From: Niastella yeongjuensis
GTDB taxonomy: Bacteria > Bacteroidota > Bacteroidia > Chitinophagales > Chitinophagaceae
Direction of reading: 5' to 3'
Assembly (NCBI RefSeq): GCF_900110245.1
Contig: NZ_FOCZ01000010.1
Span: 205,879-269,878 of the forward strand
Length of the DNA: 64,000 nucleotides
Positions 44,316-52,935 of the stretch are shown piece after piece (position 1 is the first letter of the stretch; each line of letters begins with the position of its first letter). The position numbers and the translations under genes were made by a program. The notes beneath the pieces are model-generated. The model saw nothing but the letters and a program-made list of their open reading frames with translations. It was not told the origin of the DNA and did no database searches.

Positions 44316-44849
44316 TTAGGTGGTAGCAATGATGCCCGAGAGGCAAATAATGTAGTGAATGGCCTGAAAAGGCATCCTGTTATCAAGGGGCGTATTGTTG
44401 CCCGAGTTGTTCAACGTAATATTGTAATTCATGGTAACGCCGTCATGCTGGCTATCGAATTTGGCGGTACCGTCGCCACTGGCGAAATAATTACCCATAG
44501 GCGAATCTGAGTCAGGCGCCTGGGTAGAAGCACTGGCAGCAATGGAACCGATTATCTGATGCGTGTGTGCGGGCAATTGGTCGGTGGTTAAGGTATTGGT
44601 CGTTGTACCGGTTTGCTGGCCCAGGGTATAGGTGGAAAGTGAATTCCCGCTGCCGAAACCAATGGGAGCTCTTCCGCGGTAATCGGGCAGGGCAAAAGTA
44701 GTAATGGCGTCACCGCCATAAGTATTACCGATTACTGAAAATAATTCGAGATACTGACTTACGGCCAGGAACTGACCATGACAAAATGCCCAACCCTGGG
44801 GTTCAAAGTCTGCTGCGAATAAGCGGATCTCACCAACATATCCATCCAT
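44316..44849 (-). CDS. Tail-collar domain protein (MdpB-like), copy 3, first gene of the operon
   Basis: The 177-residue protein starts MDGYVGEIRLFAADFEPQGWAFCHGQFL and has TYGGDAITTFALPDYRGRAPIG, HTHQIIG and IHYIICLSGIIATT. It is the first gene after a TACTTTTG promoter element (minus strand, 44882-44889). No tail, capsid or integrase genes are nearby, so the cluster is not a recognisable prophage. Confidence 0.9.
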   Translation of the reverse strand: MDGYVGEIRLFAADFEPQGWAFCHGQFLAVSQYLELFSVIGNTYGGDAITTFALPDYRGRAPIGFGSGNSLSTYTLGQQTGTTTNTLTTDQLPAHTHQIIGSIAASASTQAPDSDSPMGNYFASGDGTAKFDSQHDGVTMNYNITLNNSGNNTPLDNRMPFQAIHYIICLSGIIATT

Positions 44850-44881
44850 AGGGAAATGAAATTTAGCGTACGAAAGAAGAA

Positions 44882-44889
44882 CAAAAGTA
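44882..44889 (-). promoter_or_regulatory. TAnnTTTG -7 element for the tail-collar operon
   Basis: The minus strand reads TACTTTTG, an exact -7 match, 33 bp upstream of the start at 44849. The other side of the 396-bp gap 44850-45245 holds the suf promoter and its palindrome. Confidence 0.5.
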
Positions 44890-45173
44890 GAAGTCTATTG
44901 TGCATTTCGCTATGAAAACCACCGGTTTATTGGCCTTGTCTACACTTTGTCCATGTTTAATAACCCAAATTTTGATGTCGCTGATGCAGAAACGGGTTTC
45001 TGACCTACCTTTGCGCCGCAAACAGGTTTCCTGTACAATATTCTACCCGCTGAACCGACTTATCAGTTAGTGCCCGATCACTAGGGCCATTTCTCTAAAA
45101 TCAATTGATAATCAGCGTTTGTCTTGATAAATAATAACTATCCCACAATAAAAAGAAATGATGTATCCCTGTT

Positions 45174-45189
45174 TATACTTTTTAGTATA
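45174..45189. promoter_or_regulatory. Palindrome at the suf promoter, candidate Rrf2 operator
   Basis: TATACT-TTTT-AGTATA is a perfect 6-bp inverted repeat located between -33 and -7 positions of the suf promoter, where bound repressor would block RNA polymerase. The Rrf2 regulator at the end of the operon is the obvious candidate. It does not match the known IscR consensus. Confidence 0.45.
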
Positions 45190-45197
45190 GATTGTCG

Positions 45198-45205
45198 TAC
45201 CTTTG
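45198..45205 (+). promoter_or_regulatory. TAnnTTTG -7 promoter element of the suf operon
   Basis: TACCTTTG is an exact match, 41 bp upstream of the sufB ATG (45246), giving a leader of about 35 nt. No clear -33 TTTG. Confidence 0.6.
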
Positions 45206-45245
45206 TGCTCCTAAACAGAAAATAGGTCAATTCAAAAGATTTGCT

Positions 45246-46691
45246 ATGAACAATGAGCTTAGTGCAATTGAAAAAACGGTTCTCAGTGATTACAAATATG
45301 GCTTTGTAACGGAAATTGAAGCGGATGAAGCACCTCCCGGACTAAATGAGGATACCATCCGTTTTATTTCAGCCAAAAAAAATGAACCGGAGTGGATGTT
45401 GGAATGGCGCCTGAAAGCTTATAACCACTGGCTTAAGATGCAGGAGCCTAACTGGGCCAATATTAAATATGACCCCATTAATTATCAGAGTATTAAGTAT
45501 TATTCTGCCCCTAAACAGAAAAAGAAGGTCAACAGCCTCGATGAAATTGATCCTGAATTACGCAAAACATTCGAAAAGCTGGGTATTTCGCTCGATGAGC
45601 AAAAACGCCTTTCCGGTGTGGCCATCGATGCGGTGATCGACAGCGTATCAATAGGTACCACTTTTAAGGAACAACTGGCTGAACTGGACATTATCTTCTG
45701 CTCTATCAGCGAGGCCATTCAGGAGCATCCTGAACTGGTAAAAAAATACATCGGTTCGGTAGTGCCTATTACCGATAACTTTTTCTCGGCCCTGAACGCT
45801 GCTGTATTCAGCGACGGTTCATTCTGCTATATCCCCAAAGGCGTTCGCTGCCCCATGGAATTATCAACCTACTTCCGCATAAATGCAGAAGGTACCGGTC
45901 AGTTTGAGCGCACGCTTTTGATTGCCGACGAAGGCAGCTATGTTAGCTACCTCGAAGGATGTACAGCTCCTATTCGTGATGAAAATCAGTTACACGCTGC
46001 CGTGGTTGAACTGATTGCACATGAAAATGCCGAGATCAAATATTCAACTGTACAAAACTGGTATCCCGGCGATAAAGATGGCAAAGGCGGTATTTACAAC
46101 TTTGTAACCAAACGCGGTATTTGCCAGGGCGCCCATTCCAAGATCTCCTGGACGCAGGTGGAAACCGGCTCCTCCATTACGTGGAAATACCCCAGCGTAA
46201 TTTTGAAAGGTGATTATTCAGTAGGTGAGTTTTATTCAGTAGCCGTTACCAATAACCACCAGCAGGCCGATACCGGAACAAAAATGATGCACCTGGGTAA
46301 ACATACCCGCAGCCGTATTGTATCGAAAGGTATTTCGGCCGGGGTAAGCCAGAACAGCTATCGCGGTCTGGTACATGTGGGTAAGAACGCGGCCAATGCC
46401 CGTAACTTCTCACAGTGCGACTCCTTATTATTAGGTGACAAATGCGGCGCGCATACCTTCCCTTATATTGAAGTGAAGAACAATTCGGCTGTAGTAGAGC
46501 ATGAAGCCACTACTTCAAAAATTGGTGAAGACCAGATCTTCTATTGCAACCAGCGCGGTATCGATACCGAAACAGCCGTTGCCCTGATCATCAATGGTTT
46601 TGCCAAGGAAGTAATGAACCAGTTACCCATGGAGTTCGCCGTTGAAGCGCAGAAGCTGCTGGCGATTAGTTTGGAAGGTAGTGTTGGTTAA
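45246..46691 (+). CDS. sufB: Fe-S cluster scaffold protein SufB
   Basis: The open frame starts at 45192 but the ATG at 45246 gives [20 protein letters not shown], the family start (481 residues). SufB-typical blocks include [87 protein letters not shown] and the C-terminal [18 protein letters not shown] equivalent. It builds [4Fe-4S] clusters with SufC and SufD in the SufBC2D complex. It is followed by a 173-bp repeat-bearing gap before sufC. Confidence 0.97.
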   Translation: MNNELSAIEKTVLSDYKYGFVTEIEADEAPPGLNEDTIRFISAKKNEPEWMLEWRLKAYNHWLKMQEPNWANIKYDPINYQSIKYYSAPKQKKKVNSLDEIDPELRKTFEKLGISLDEQKRLSGVAIDAVIDSVSIGTTFKEQLAELDIIFCSISEAIQEHPELVKKYIGSVVPITDNFFSALNAAVFSDGSFCYIPKGVRCPMELSTYFRINAEGTGQFERTLLIADEGSYVSYLEGCTAPIRDENQLHAAVVELIAHENAEIKYSTVQNWYPGDKDGKGGIYNFVTKRGICQGAHSKISWTQVETGSSITWKYPSVILKGDYSVGEFYSVAVTNNHQQADTGTKMMHLGKHTRSRIVSKGISAGVSQNSYRGLVHVGKNAANARNFSQCDSLLLGDKCGAHTFPYIEVKNNSAVVEHEATTSKIGEDQIFYCNQRGIDTETAVALIINGFAKEVMNQLPMEFAVEAQKLLAISLEGSVG

Positions 46692-46820
46692 GTTGACGTG
46701 TTGACCCGCCTACGCCAAGGCTTCGGCAGGCGAAGCAGGTTAACAGGTTGACAGGGTTGGAAAATTAATAGTTTAAAATAATAGCGCGAGGCTGTATTCC
46801 TCCCCCTCCACCGGAGGGGG
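46692..46820. repeat. Composite repeat between sufB and sufC
   Basis: GTTGACGT GTTGACCC units (46693-46708) join a GC-rich REP-like core (CCGCCTACGCC, then CTTCGGCAGGCG), then GTTAACAG GTTGACAG units (46738-46753), then a hairpin CCCCCTCC-acc-GGAGGGGG (46802-46820). These interrupt an otherwise compact operon. A TTTT-like tail is absent, so it is not a clear terminator. Confidence 0.7.
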
Positions 46821-46864
46821 TCGGGGGGAGGCCGAAGTTTCACGATTAAATTATATCATTTATT

Positions 46865-47623
46865 ATGTTATCAATTCACAACTTGCATGCAAGTATTGAC
46901 GAGAAGAAAATTTTGAAAGGTATTAACCTCGAAATTAAACCAGGTGAAGTGCATGCCATCATGGGACCGAATGGATCTGGTAAAAGCACCCTGGCGTCTG
47001 TACTGGCCGGCCGTGAAGATTACACTGTAACAGATGGCTCCGTTACCTTTGCTGGTAAAGACCTGTTTGAATTATCTCCTGAAGAAAGAGCCGGTGAAGG
47101 TTTGTTCCTCGCATTTCAATACCCTGTTGAAATACCAGGTTTAAGCACTACCAACTTTATAAAAACTGCGGTGAACGAAGTACGTAAGTACCGTGGCGAA
47201 GAAGCACTGGATGCAGTGGCGTTCTTAAAACTCATGAAAGAGAAAATGGCCATGGTGAACATCGATCAGTCATTGCTGAGCCGTTCACTGAACGAAGGTT
47301 TCTCTGGTGGTGAAAAGAAAAGAAATGAAGTATTCCAGATGGCTATGCTGAATCCCAAACTGGCCATTCTCGATGAAACCGATTCAGGTCTGGATATCGA
47401 TGCCATCCGCATTGTAGCCAATGGCGTAAATAAATTACGCAACAAAGATAATGCAGTGCTGGTAGTAACCCACTATCAACGCCTGCTTGATTATATCGTT
47501 CCTGATGTTATACATATTTTGTACAATGGACGAATTGTAAAATCTGGCCCTAAAGAACTGGCACTCGAGCTGGAAGAAAGAGGGTATGATTTTATCAAAG
47601 AACAGTTTAAAGCAGAAGCGTAG
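46865..47623 (+). CDS. sufC: Fe-S cluster assembly ATPase SufC
   Basis: The 252-residue ABC-type ATPase has Walker A GPNGSGKSTLAS, the SufC-specific FLAFQYPVEIPGLSTTNFIK, signature FSGGEKKRNEVFQ, Walker B LAILDETDSGLD and the H-loop VVTHYQRLL. It powers conformational changes of SufBC2D. Located between sufB and sufD. Confidence 0.97.
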   Translation: MLSIHNLHASIDEKKILKGINLEIKPGEVHAIMGPNGSGKSTLASVLAGREDYTVTDGSVTFAGKDLFELSPEERAGEGLFLAFQYPVEIPGLSTTNFIKTAVNEVRKYRGEEALDAVAFLKLMKEKMAMVNIDQSLLSRSLNEGFSGGEKKRNEVFQMAMLNPKLAILDETDSGLDIDAIRIVANGVNKLRNKDNAVLVVTHYQRLLDYIVPDVIHILYNGRIVKSGPKELALELEERGYDFIKEQFKAEA

Positions 47624-47638
47624 TACAAAACTTACACA

Positions 47639-48940
47639 ATGAACAATTTAGAATATATTAAGGAGCGGTTTAATCAACTTCCTGTTGTTAACGAGCAGAA
47701 TGGATTGGGCGTTATTCGTCAGAAGGCATTTGATGCTTTAAATAAAATGGGTATTCCTACTACCCGCCATGAAGAGTGGAAGTATACCCGTATCGGCAGT
47801 TTCTTCAATAAAGAATACAAGTACCATACAGCCGGCGCTTTCAGCGCAGCCGACCTGGCGCCCCTGCGTTTACCAGCCTATGAGCAGGCGAATGAACTGT
47901 TCTATATAAACGGGCACTTTTCTCCTGAACTGTCTGTGATCCGTTCAAAAGGGTTAACTGTACAATCGTTACAGGAAGCTTCAAAGAACGAATACAAGGA
48001 TATAGTATCAAAACACCTGGGGCATAGCAGCAATTATTTAAAAGATGGCATCAATGCCCTGAGCACTGCCTTTGTACAGGATGGTGTGTTTGTACACATC
48101 AAAAAAGGCCAGATCATCGAGCACCCCATCTACATTTATAATATCACCGATGCGCGCCAGGCCAATGTGCTGGCACAACCCCGTACACTGGTATATGTTG
48201 GCGAGAATGCACAGGTGAAATTTGTAGAAACCTTCAATACCCTGGGTACACAGGAAAGCTTTACCAATCGCGTGATCGAGATCGTGGTAGAGAAAGATGC
48301 CATCACCGAGTATTATAAATTACAAACCGATGCGTCACACGCCAGCCAGGTAGCTACCACCCATATTCAACAGATCGGTAAATGCGTTACGCATACTGTT
48401 ACCGTATCCCTGAATGAAGGTCTGGTACGTAATAACCTGAACATTGTACTGGATGAAGAATATTGCGAAGCGCATTTGTACGGCATCTATTTACAACAGG
48501 GACAAAGCCATATCGATAACCATACGGTGGTAGACCATGCCAAACCCCATTGCGAAAGCAATGAGCTGTACAAAGGCATGTTAGATGATCAAAGCACCGG
48601 TGTTTTCAATGGAAAGATCTTTGTACGGCAGGATGCGCAAAAAACGAATGCCTACCAAAGCAATAAGAACGTGTTACTGTCTGAAAACGCCAGTGTAAAC
48701 ACCAAGCCACAGCTGGAGATCTTTGCAGACGATGTAAAATGTTCGCACGGTTGTACCATTGGCCGTTTGGATGAGGAGAGTTTGTTTTACCTGCGTTCAA
48801 GAGGTATTTCAGAAGCCACTGCCAAATCATTGTTATTACACGGGTTTGCAGTTGATATTCTGGAGCAGATAAAACTGGCCCCCATTCGCGAGTATGTTGA
48901 TAAACTGATTTCAGAACGTTTGGAATTTGATTTAGCATGA
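47639..48940 (+). CDS. sufD: Fe-S cluster assembly protein SufD
   Basis: The 433-residue paralogue of SufB has the beta-helix core (FVHIKKGQIIEHPIYIYNI, AQVKFVETFNTLG, CEAHLYGIYLQQGQSHIDNHTVVDHAKPHCESNELYKGML) and the conserved end IFADDVKCSHGCTIGRLDEESLFYLRSRGI. It forms the SufBC2D scaffold. The stop overlaps the sufS start (ATGA). Confidence 0.97.
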   Translation: MNNLEYIKERFNQLPVVNEQNGLGVIRQKAFDALNKMGIPTTRHEEWKYTRIGSFFNKEYKYHTAGAFSAADLAPLRLPAYEQANELFYINGHFSPELSVIRSKGLTVQSLQEASKNEYKDIVSKHLGHSSNYLKDGINALSTAFVQDGVFVHIKKGQIIEHPIYIYNITDARQANVLAQPRTLVYVGENAQVKFVETFNTLGTQESFTNRVIEIVVEKDAITEYYKLQTDASHASQVATTHIQQIGKCVTHTVTVSLNEGLVRNNLNIVLDEEYCEAHLYGIYLQQGQSHIDNHTVVDHAKPHCESNELYKGMLDDQSTGVFNGKIFVRQDAQKTNAYQSNKNVLLSENASVNTKPQLEIFADDVKCSHGCTIGRLDEESLFYLRSRGISEATAKSLLLHGFAVDILEQIKLAPIREYVDKLISERLEFDLA

Positions 48941-50178
48941 TAGAAAGCAACACCATAACAAAGGGACTGGATGTACAGGCCATACGGCAACAGTTCCCGG
49001 CGCTGAACCGGCAGGTGAAAGGACAGCCATTAGTATATTTTGATAATGCCGCTACGACTCAGAAGCCGCAAGTGGTGATTGATGCACTGGTTGATTATTA
49101 TACCAACTATAATGCAAACGTGCATCGGGGTATACATACGCTGGCCGAAGAAGCAACCGCGCTTTTTGAAGCCAGTCGCAATGCCGCCCGGCAATTTATA
49201 AATGCATCTTCAAGAGAAGAGATCATCTTTACCCGGGGTACTACCGAAGGCATTAACCTGGTAGCGTATACCTGGGGGCGTAAAAATATAAAAGCAGGGG
49301 ACGAGATCATTATTACGGAGATGGAACACCACTCCAATATTGTTCCCTGGCAGATCCTGTGCGAAGAAAAAGGCGCCGTGTTGAAAATGATCCCGCAGCG
49401 CGACGGTGTGTTGTTGCTGGATGAATATAAAAAGCTGCTGAGTTCAAAAACAAAACTGGTATCCGTAGTGCATGTATCCAATGCATTGGGGACCGTGAAC
49501 CCGGTAGAAGATATCATTACACTGGCGCACCAGGCCGGCGCCCTGGTGCTGGTAGACGGCGCACAGTCAACCGTTCACCTGGACATAGATGTACAGGCAC
49601 TGGATTGTGATTTCTTTGCATTCTCTTCCCATAAGGTATATGGCCCAACCGGTATTGGCGTATTGTATGGTAAAAAGCATTTGCTGGAAGCCATGCCGCC
49701 GTTTCAGGGTGGGGGAGAAATGATCAAGGAAGTGACGCTGGAAAAAACAACCTATGCCGACCTGCCTTATAAATTTGAAGCCGGTACTCCCAATATTGGC
49801 GATGCCGCCGTGCTGAAGACAGCGCTTGAATTTGTAACAAAGATCGGTAAGGAAAAGGTTCGCCACCACGAGAACGAGTTACTGGCCTATGCTACTGGCC
49901 TGTTGAAGCAAATACCCGGTGTAACCATCATTGGTAATGCGCCCAATAAAGTAAGCGTAGTGAGCTTTGTGATCGATAAAGTGCATCCGCAGGATATTGG
50001 CATTTTGCTCGATAACCGGGGAATAGCAGTAAGGACCGGTCACCATTGCGCACAACCACTGATGGTATGTTATGGTATACCCGGCACCATCAGGGCTTCC
50101 TTTGCCATGTACAATACCAAAGAAGAAGTAGACAAGCTGATAGTTGGATTGGAGAAAGCTTTAAAAATGTTATTATAA
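48937..50178 (+). CDS. sufS: Cysteine desulfurase SufS
   Basis: The 413-residue PLP enzyme mobilises sulfur from cysteine. Visible: PLP region ITEMEHHSNIVPW, DGAQSTVHLDIDVQ, PLP-binding Lys in SSHKVYGPTGIGVLYGK, and the active-site Cys in RTGHHCAQPLM, the spacing of group II (SufS) enzymes. It uses the SufE acceptor encoded next. Its start overlaps the sufD stop by 4 bp. Confidence 0.96.
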   Translation: MIESNTITKGLDVQAIRQQFPALNRQVKGQPLVYFDNAATTQKPQVVIDALVDYYTNYNANVHRGIHTLAEEATALFEASRNAARQFINASSREEIIFTRGTTEGINLVAYTWGRKNIKAGDEIIITEMEHHSNIVPWQILCEEKGAVLKMIPQRDGVLLLDEYKKLLSSKTKLVSVVHVSNALGTVNPVEDIITLAHQAGALVLVDGAQSTVHLDIDVQALDCDFFAFSSHKVYGPTGIGVLYGKKHLLEAMPPFQGGGEMIKEVTLEKTTYADLPYKFEAGTPNIGDAAVLKTALEFVTKIGKEKVRHHENELLAYATGLLKQIPGVTIIGNAPNKVSVVSFVIDKVHPQDIGILLDNRGIAVRTGHHCAQPLMVCYGIPGTIRASFAMYNTKEEVDKLIVGLEKALKMLL

Positions 50179-50180
50179 CA

Positions 50181-50627
50181 ATGAGCGAGCATAAGAGTAT
50201 ACAGGCCATTGAAGATGAATTAGTGGAAGAGTTTTCGCTGTTCGATTCATGGGATGATAAATACGAGTACATCATTGACATGGGTAAAAAGCTGGCCCCG
50301 TTGGAAAACGAGCACAAGCTCGATGAAAACAAAGTGCGTGGCTGTCAAAGCACCGTATGGCTGGTGAGTGAGTACAACGATGGGCTCATCCGCTTTAAAG
50401 CCGATAGCGATGCAATTATTACAAAAGGATTGGTGAGCATGCTCATCAGAGTGCTTTCGAACCATACGCCTGATGAGATCATTGATGCTGACCTGGGATT
50501 CATTCAAAAGATAGGTATGACTACCCATTTGGCGCAAACCCGGGCTAACGGGCTGCTCTCGATGGTAAAACAGATGAAGAATTTCGCACTGGCTTATAAA
50601 ATCAAAAATTCGATGACGCATGGATAA
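50181..50627 (+). CDS. sufE: Sulfur acceptor protein SufE
   Basis: The true start is ATG 50181 (MSEHKSIQAIEDELVEEF), 2 bp after the sufS stop; an upstream extension of the frame lies inside sufS. 148 residues. The acceptor Cys is in KVRGCQSTVWL, the family signature. It takes persulfide from SufS and passes it to SufB. Overlaps the next gene by 8 bp. Confidence 0.95.
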   Translation: MSEHKSIQAIEDELVEEFSLFDSWDDKYEYIIDMGKKLAPLENEHKLDENKVRGCQSTVWLVSEYNDGLIRFKADSDAIITKGLVSMLIRVLSNHTPDEIIDADLGFIQKIGMTTHLAQTRANGLLSMVKQMKNFALAYKIKNSMTHG

Positions 50628-50931
50628 CGAAGCGCTGAAAGAAAAAGTAACCGAGGTATTACAAACCATTTTCGATCCTGAAATACCGGTAAGTATCTGG
50701 GAGCTGGGTTTGATTTACGAGATAAATATCTTACCGATCAATAACGTTCAGATAGTAATGACATTAACGGCGCCCGGTTGCCCGGCTGCGCAGTCGTTAC
50801 CGGTAGAAGTAGATCAGAAGGTACGTGAAATAGAAGGTGTGAACGATGTGCATGTGGCCGTTACCTGGACACCAGCCTGGGACAAAAGCATGATGTCGGA
50901 AGCAGCACAATTACAACTAGGATTTCTTTAA
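50620..50931 (+). CDS. SufT/MIP18-family Fe-S assembly protein (DUF59)
   Basis: The 103-residue protein has DPEIPVSIWELGLIYEI, IVMTLTAPGCPAAQSLPVEV with the conserved Cys, and VNDVHVAVTWTPAWDKSMMSEAA, all typical of DUF59/MIP18 (SufT-like). These help load or mature Fe-S proteins. It overlaps sufE by 8 bp, so the coupling to the suf system is strong. A gene name such as sufT is plausible but not certain. Confidence 0.9.
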   Translation: MDNEALKEKVTEVLQTIFDPEIPVSIWELGLIYEINILPINNVQIVMTLTAPGCPAAQSLPVEVDQKVREIEGVNDVHVAVTWTPAWDKSMMSEAAQLQLGFL

Positions 50932-50949
50932 GCAAGAACTCATTTTTAC

Positions 50950-51453
50950 ATGAAAATAACTGCACAGGAAGAATACGGCTTGCGTCTGTTGATCCGCCTT
51001 GCGGCTTGCAAGGATCCGAATGGAATGAGCATTCCGCAGTTAAGTGAAGCGGAAGGGATCACCGGCACCTATGTGGCCAAGCTTACCCGTATTCTGCGTA
51101 TGAAAGGGTTTATAAAAAGTAAACCCGGTAATAAAGGTGGTTACGAGCTGGCAAGGCCCGCAAAGGAAATTGTGATCAATGATGCGTTGAAGGCATTAGG
51201 TGGCCCCATGTTCAGTAATGACTTTTGTGGTTCCCATTCAGGTACCATGAAGTTATGTACCAACTCGGTAGATTGTTCAGCCCGTTCGTTGTGGCAAATG
51301 ATACAATATACATTAGATCAGTTGCTGGATAAGGTAACACTGCACGACCTGGTGAACTCCGAAAAGGAATCGACCAGGATCTTATACAATATGCTGAAAC
51401 CGGATCCATCGATCATGAAAAGCATTATGAGTATTGTAACACCTGAAGAATAA
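50950..51453 (+). CDS. Rrf2-family transcriptional regulator with three cysteines
   Basis: The 167-residue protein has a winged-helix N-terminus (EEYGLRLLIRLAACKD, ITGTYVAKLTRILRMKGFIKSKPGNKGGYELARP) and a cysteine cluster at 93, 103 and 109 (C-x9-C-x5-C), compared with C-x5-C-x5-C in IscR. This suggests an Fe-S-sensing regulator of the suf operon. It is the last gene of the operon; a candidate operator is the palindrome at 45174-45189. Confidence 0.93.
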   Translation: MKITAQEEYGLRLLIRLAACKDPNGMSIPQLSEAEGITGTYVAKLTRILRMKGFIKSKPGNKGGYELARPAKEIVINDALKALGGPMFSNDFCGSHSGTMKLCTNSVDCSARSLWQMIQYTLDQLLDKVTLHDLVNSEKESTRILYNMLKPDPSIMKSIMSIVTPEE

Positions 51454-51474
51454 CGATAATTTATTAATAAAAAA

Positions 51475-51508
51475 GCCCTGACAGCTTTAGCTCGTCAGGG
51501 CTTTTTTA
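51475..51508 (+). terminator. Terminator of the suf operon
   Basis: GCCCTGAC (51475-51482) / GTCAGGGC (51494-51501) stem with an 11-nt loop followed by TTTTTTA, 21 bp after the Rrf2 stop. It probably also serves the opposite-strand small gene. Confidence 0.9.
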
Positions 51509-51523
51509 TTGAGTATTATTAAA

Positions 51524-51676
51524 TCACACCGTAGCTTCAGCAGCCTTCACAACGATCACTTTTGTCTCAGGTTGCGGTGTGGTATTGTAAGCAGCATTAT
51601 TGGCGGAATAACCGGCTACCAGTAAAATTACAAGCCCGGTTTGGGAACAGACGGATACGACTTGTTGGTAATTCAT
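51524..51676 (-). CDS. 50-residue small exported peptide, unknown
   Basis: MNYQQVVSVCSQTGLVILLV is a signal-like start with one Cys, followed by AGYSANNAAYNTTPQPET and KVIVVKAAEATV. The composition (Ala/Thr/Val) fits a short exported peptide or lipoprotein-like product. It ends 15 bp from the suf terminator. No homology is claimed; coding status is supported only by composition and its signal segment. Confidence 0.45.
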   Translation of the reverse strand: MNYQQVVSVCSQTGLVILLVAGYSANNAAYNTTPQPETKVIVVKAAEATV

Positions 51677-51809
51677 GGAATACTGTTTTTAAGGATATGG
51701 GCCTTTTACTCTGTAAATAACGTACATTTTTGTGGTTTGGTATGTTAATAAACTGTAATCAGTATGAGGCTGTTAGCCGCGACGGGGCTCTTTCCCTCTG
51801 CCTTTCATT

Positions 51810-52781
51810 TCACTTCAACAGGCTGCCCGGGGTAACGCCAAACTTCTTTTTAAATGCCCGTTGAAAGTGTTGCGGGTGGGCATAACCCAGCTCATAGGCA
51901 ATGGTAGACATGTTCTTTTCTCCTTCATAAATGAGGCGTTTGGCCTCGTTCAACCGGTGTTCATTCACAAAGGCAACCACACTGTTTTCGAATAACTGTT
52001 TGAATCCCTTCTTCAATTTGAACTCATTGATCCCACAGAGTTTTGATAACGCTGCTAAGGAAGGCGGATTGTCGCAACGGGCAGTAAGAATATCCCGCGC
52101 ATGGTATATTTTCTCTTTGTCACTGGCTTGCAGCTTTACAGGTTTGGCAACCGGCGTGGAAGGCTTCAACAATACTTCACATTGCAGGCTAAGCAGGGAG
52201 AGGATCTGCGATTCTATAAAAAGCGAGCGCAGTCCGGGTGAGTCGGGGCATTGCCAGATGGTATCGAAGATAAACCGCATGTGGCCGGTGAGTTGCTTTT
52301 GCGGCGCCTGCATTACAAAGGAAGTACCACTGGCTATCTTATCGGCAACAGGAGCCAGTTCAGGAATATAACCCGACAACAGCGCGATCATCTTTTCCGG
52401 TTGTATATGCACGCCAAACATGCGGTAAGTACCGGTTCCGATCAATTCATTCTTTTCATTTGAATAGGGGTTGAATAAGATATTGTGATAGTCTTTCCCA
52501 TACAAACAACGGTTCAGCACACCTTCATGGGTTTGATACATATTTCCCTGCAACATGAAATTCATTTCAACAAACGGCAGCGCATTAAAATGCTGCCAGG
52601 GCGTCGTTATGGTAGTTGTGTAGTTAATGCTGTCTATAATGCCAATACCGCCGGCGGAGGTTATTTTAACGGTGCCGGTGCGGTCTGGAAAGGGCAGGGC
52701 ATATTCCCTTACCAAGCCATCGTGCAGCTGAAAGAACGGGTTGAAATCTTCCTTGCGTTTGAATTTGTTCTCCTCTTTCAT
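51810..52781 (-). CDS. AraC-family transcriptional regulator
   Basis: The 323-residue protein has a C-terminal AraC/XylS DNA-binding domain with both helix-turn-helices (LAALSKLCGINEFKLKKGFKQLF, MSTIAYELGYAHPQHFQRAFKKKFGVTPGSL) and an N-terminal ~220-residue sensor region of unknown ligand. It is divergent from the FAD monooxygenase with a 154-bp shared intergenic region, so it probably regulates that gene. The region has a doubled AGCTTACAGCT motif at about 52825-52856. Confidence 0.93.
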   Translation of the reverse strand: MKEENKFKRKEDFNPFFQLHDGLVREYALPFPDRTGTVKITSAGGIGIIDSINYTTTITTPWQHFNALPFVEMNFMLQGNMYQTHEGVLNRCLYGKDYHNILFNPYSNEKNELIGTGTYRMFGVHIQPEKMIALLSGYIPELAPVADKIASGTSFVMQAPQKQLTGHMRFIFDTIWQCPDSPGLRSLFIESQILSLLSLQCEVLLKPSTPVAKPVKLQASDKEKIYHARDILTARCDNPPSLAALSKLCGINEFKLKKGFKQLFENSVVAFVNEHRLNEAKRLIYEGEKNMSTIAYELGYAHPQHFQRAFKKKFGVTPGSLLK

Positions 52782-52935
52782 ATGTATGATTGACGATTAA
52801 AACGCTAATTTATTTTGCTTCCGCAGCTTACAGCTAACGGCTTAAAGCTTACAGCTGCTTTCCTGGTACAAATTACTCCCGAAAATGCCATCCATCCTTT
52901 TCGGAACACAGGAGTTTTGCATAAAATTAAATAGT

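Noticed and set aside
43183..44849. Tail-collar genes considered as part of a prophage
   Set aside because: No capsid, portal, terminase, integrase or lysis genes lie nearby, and the neighbours are T9SS and Tat proteins.
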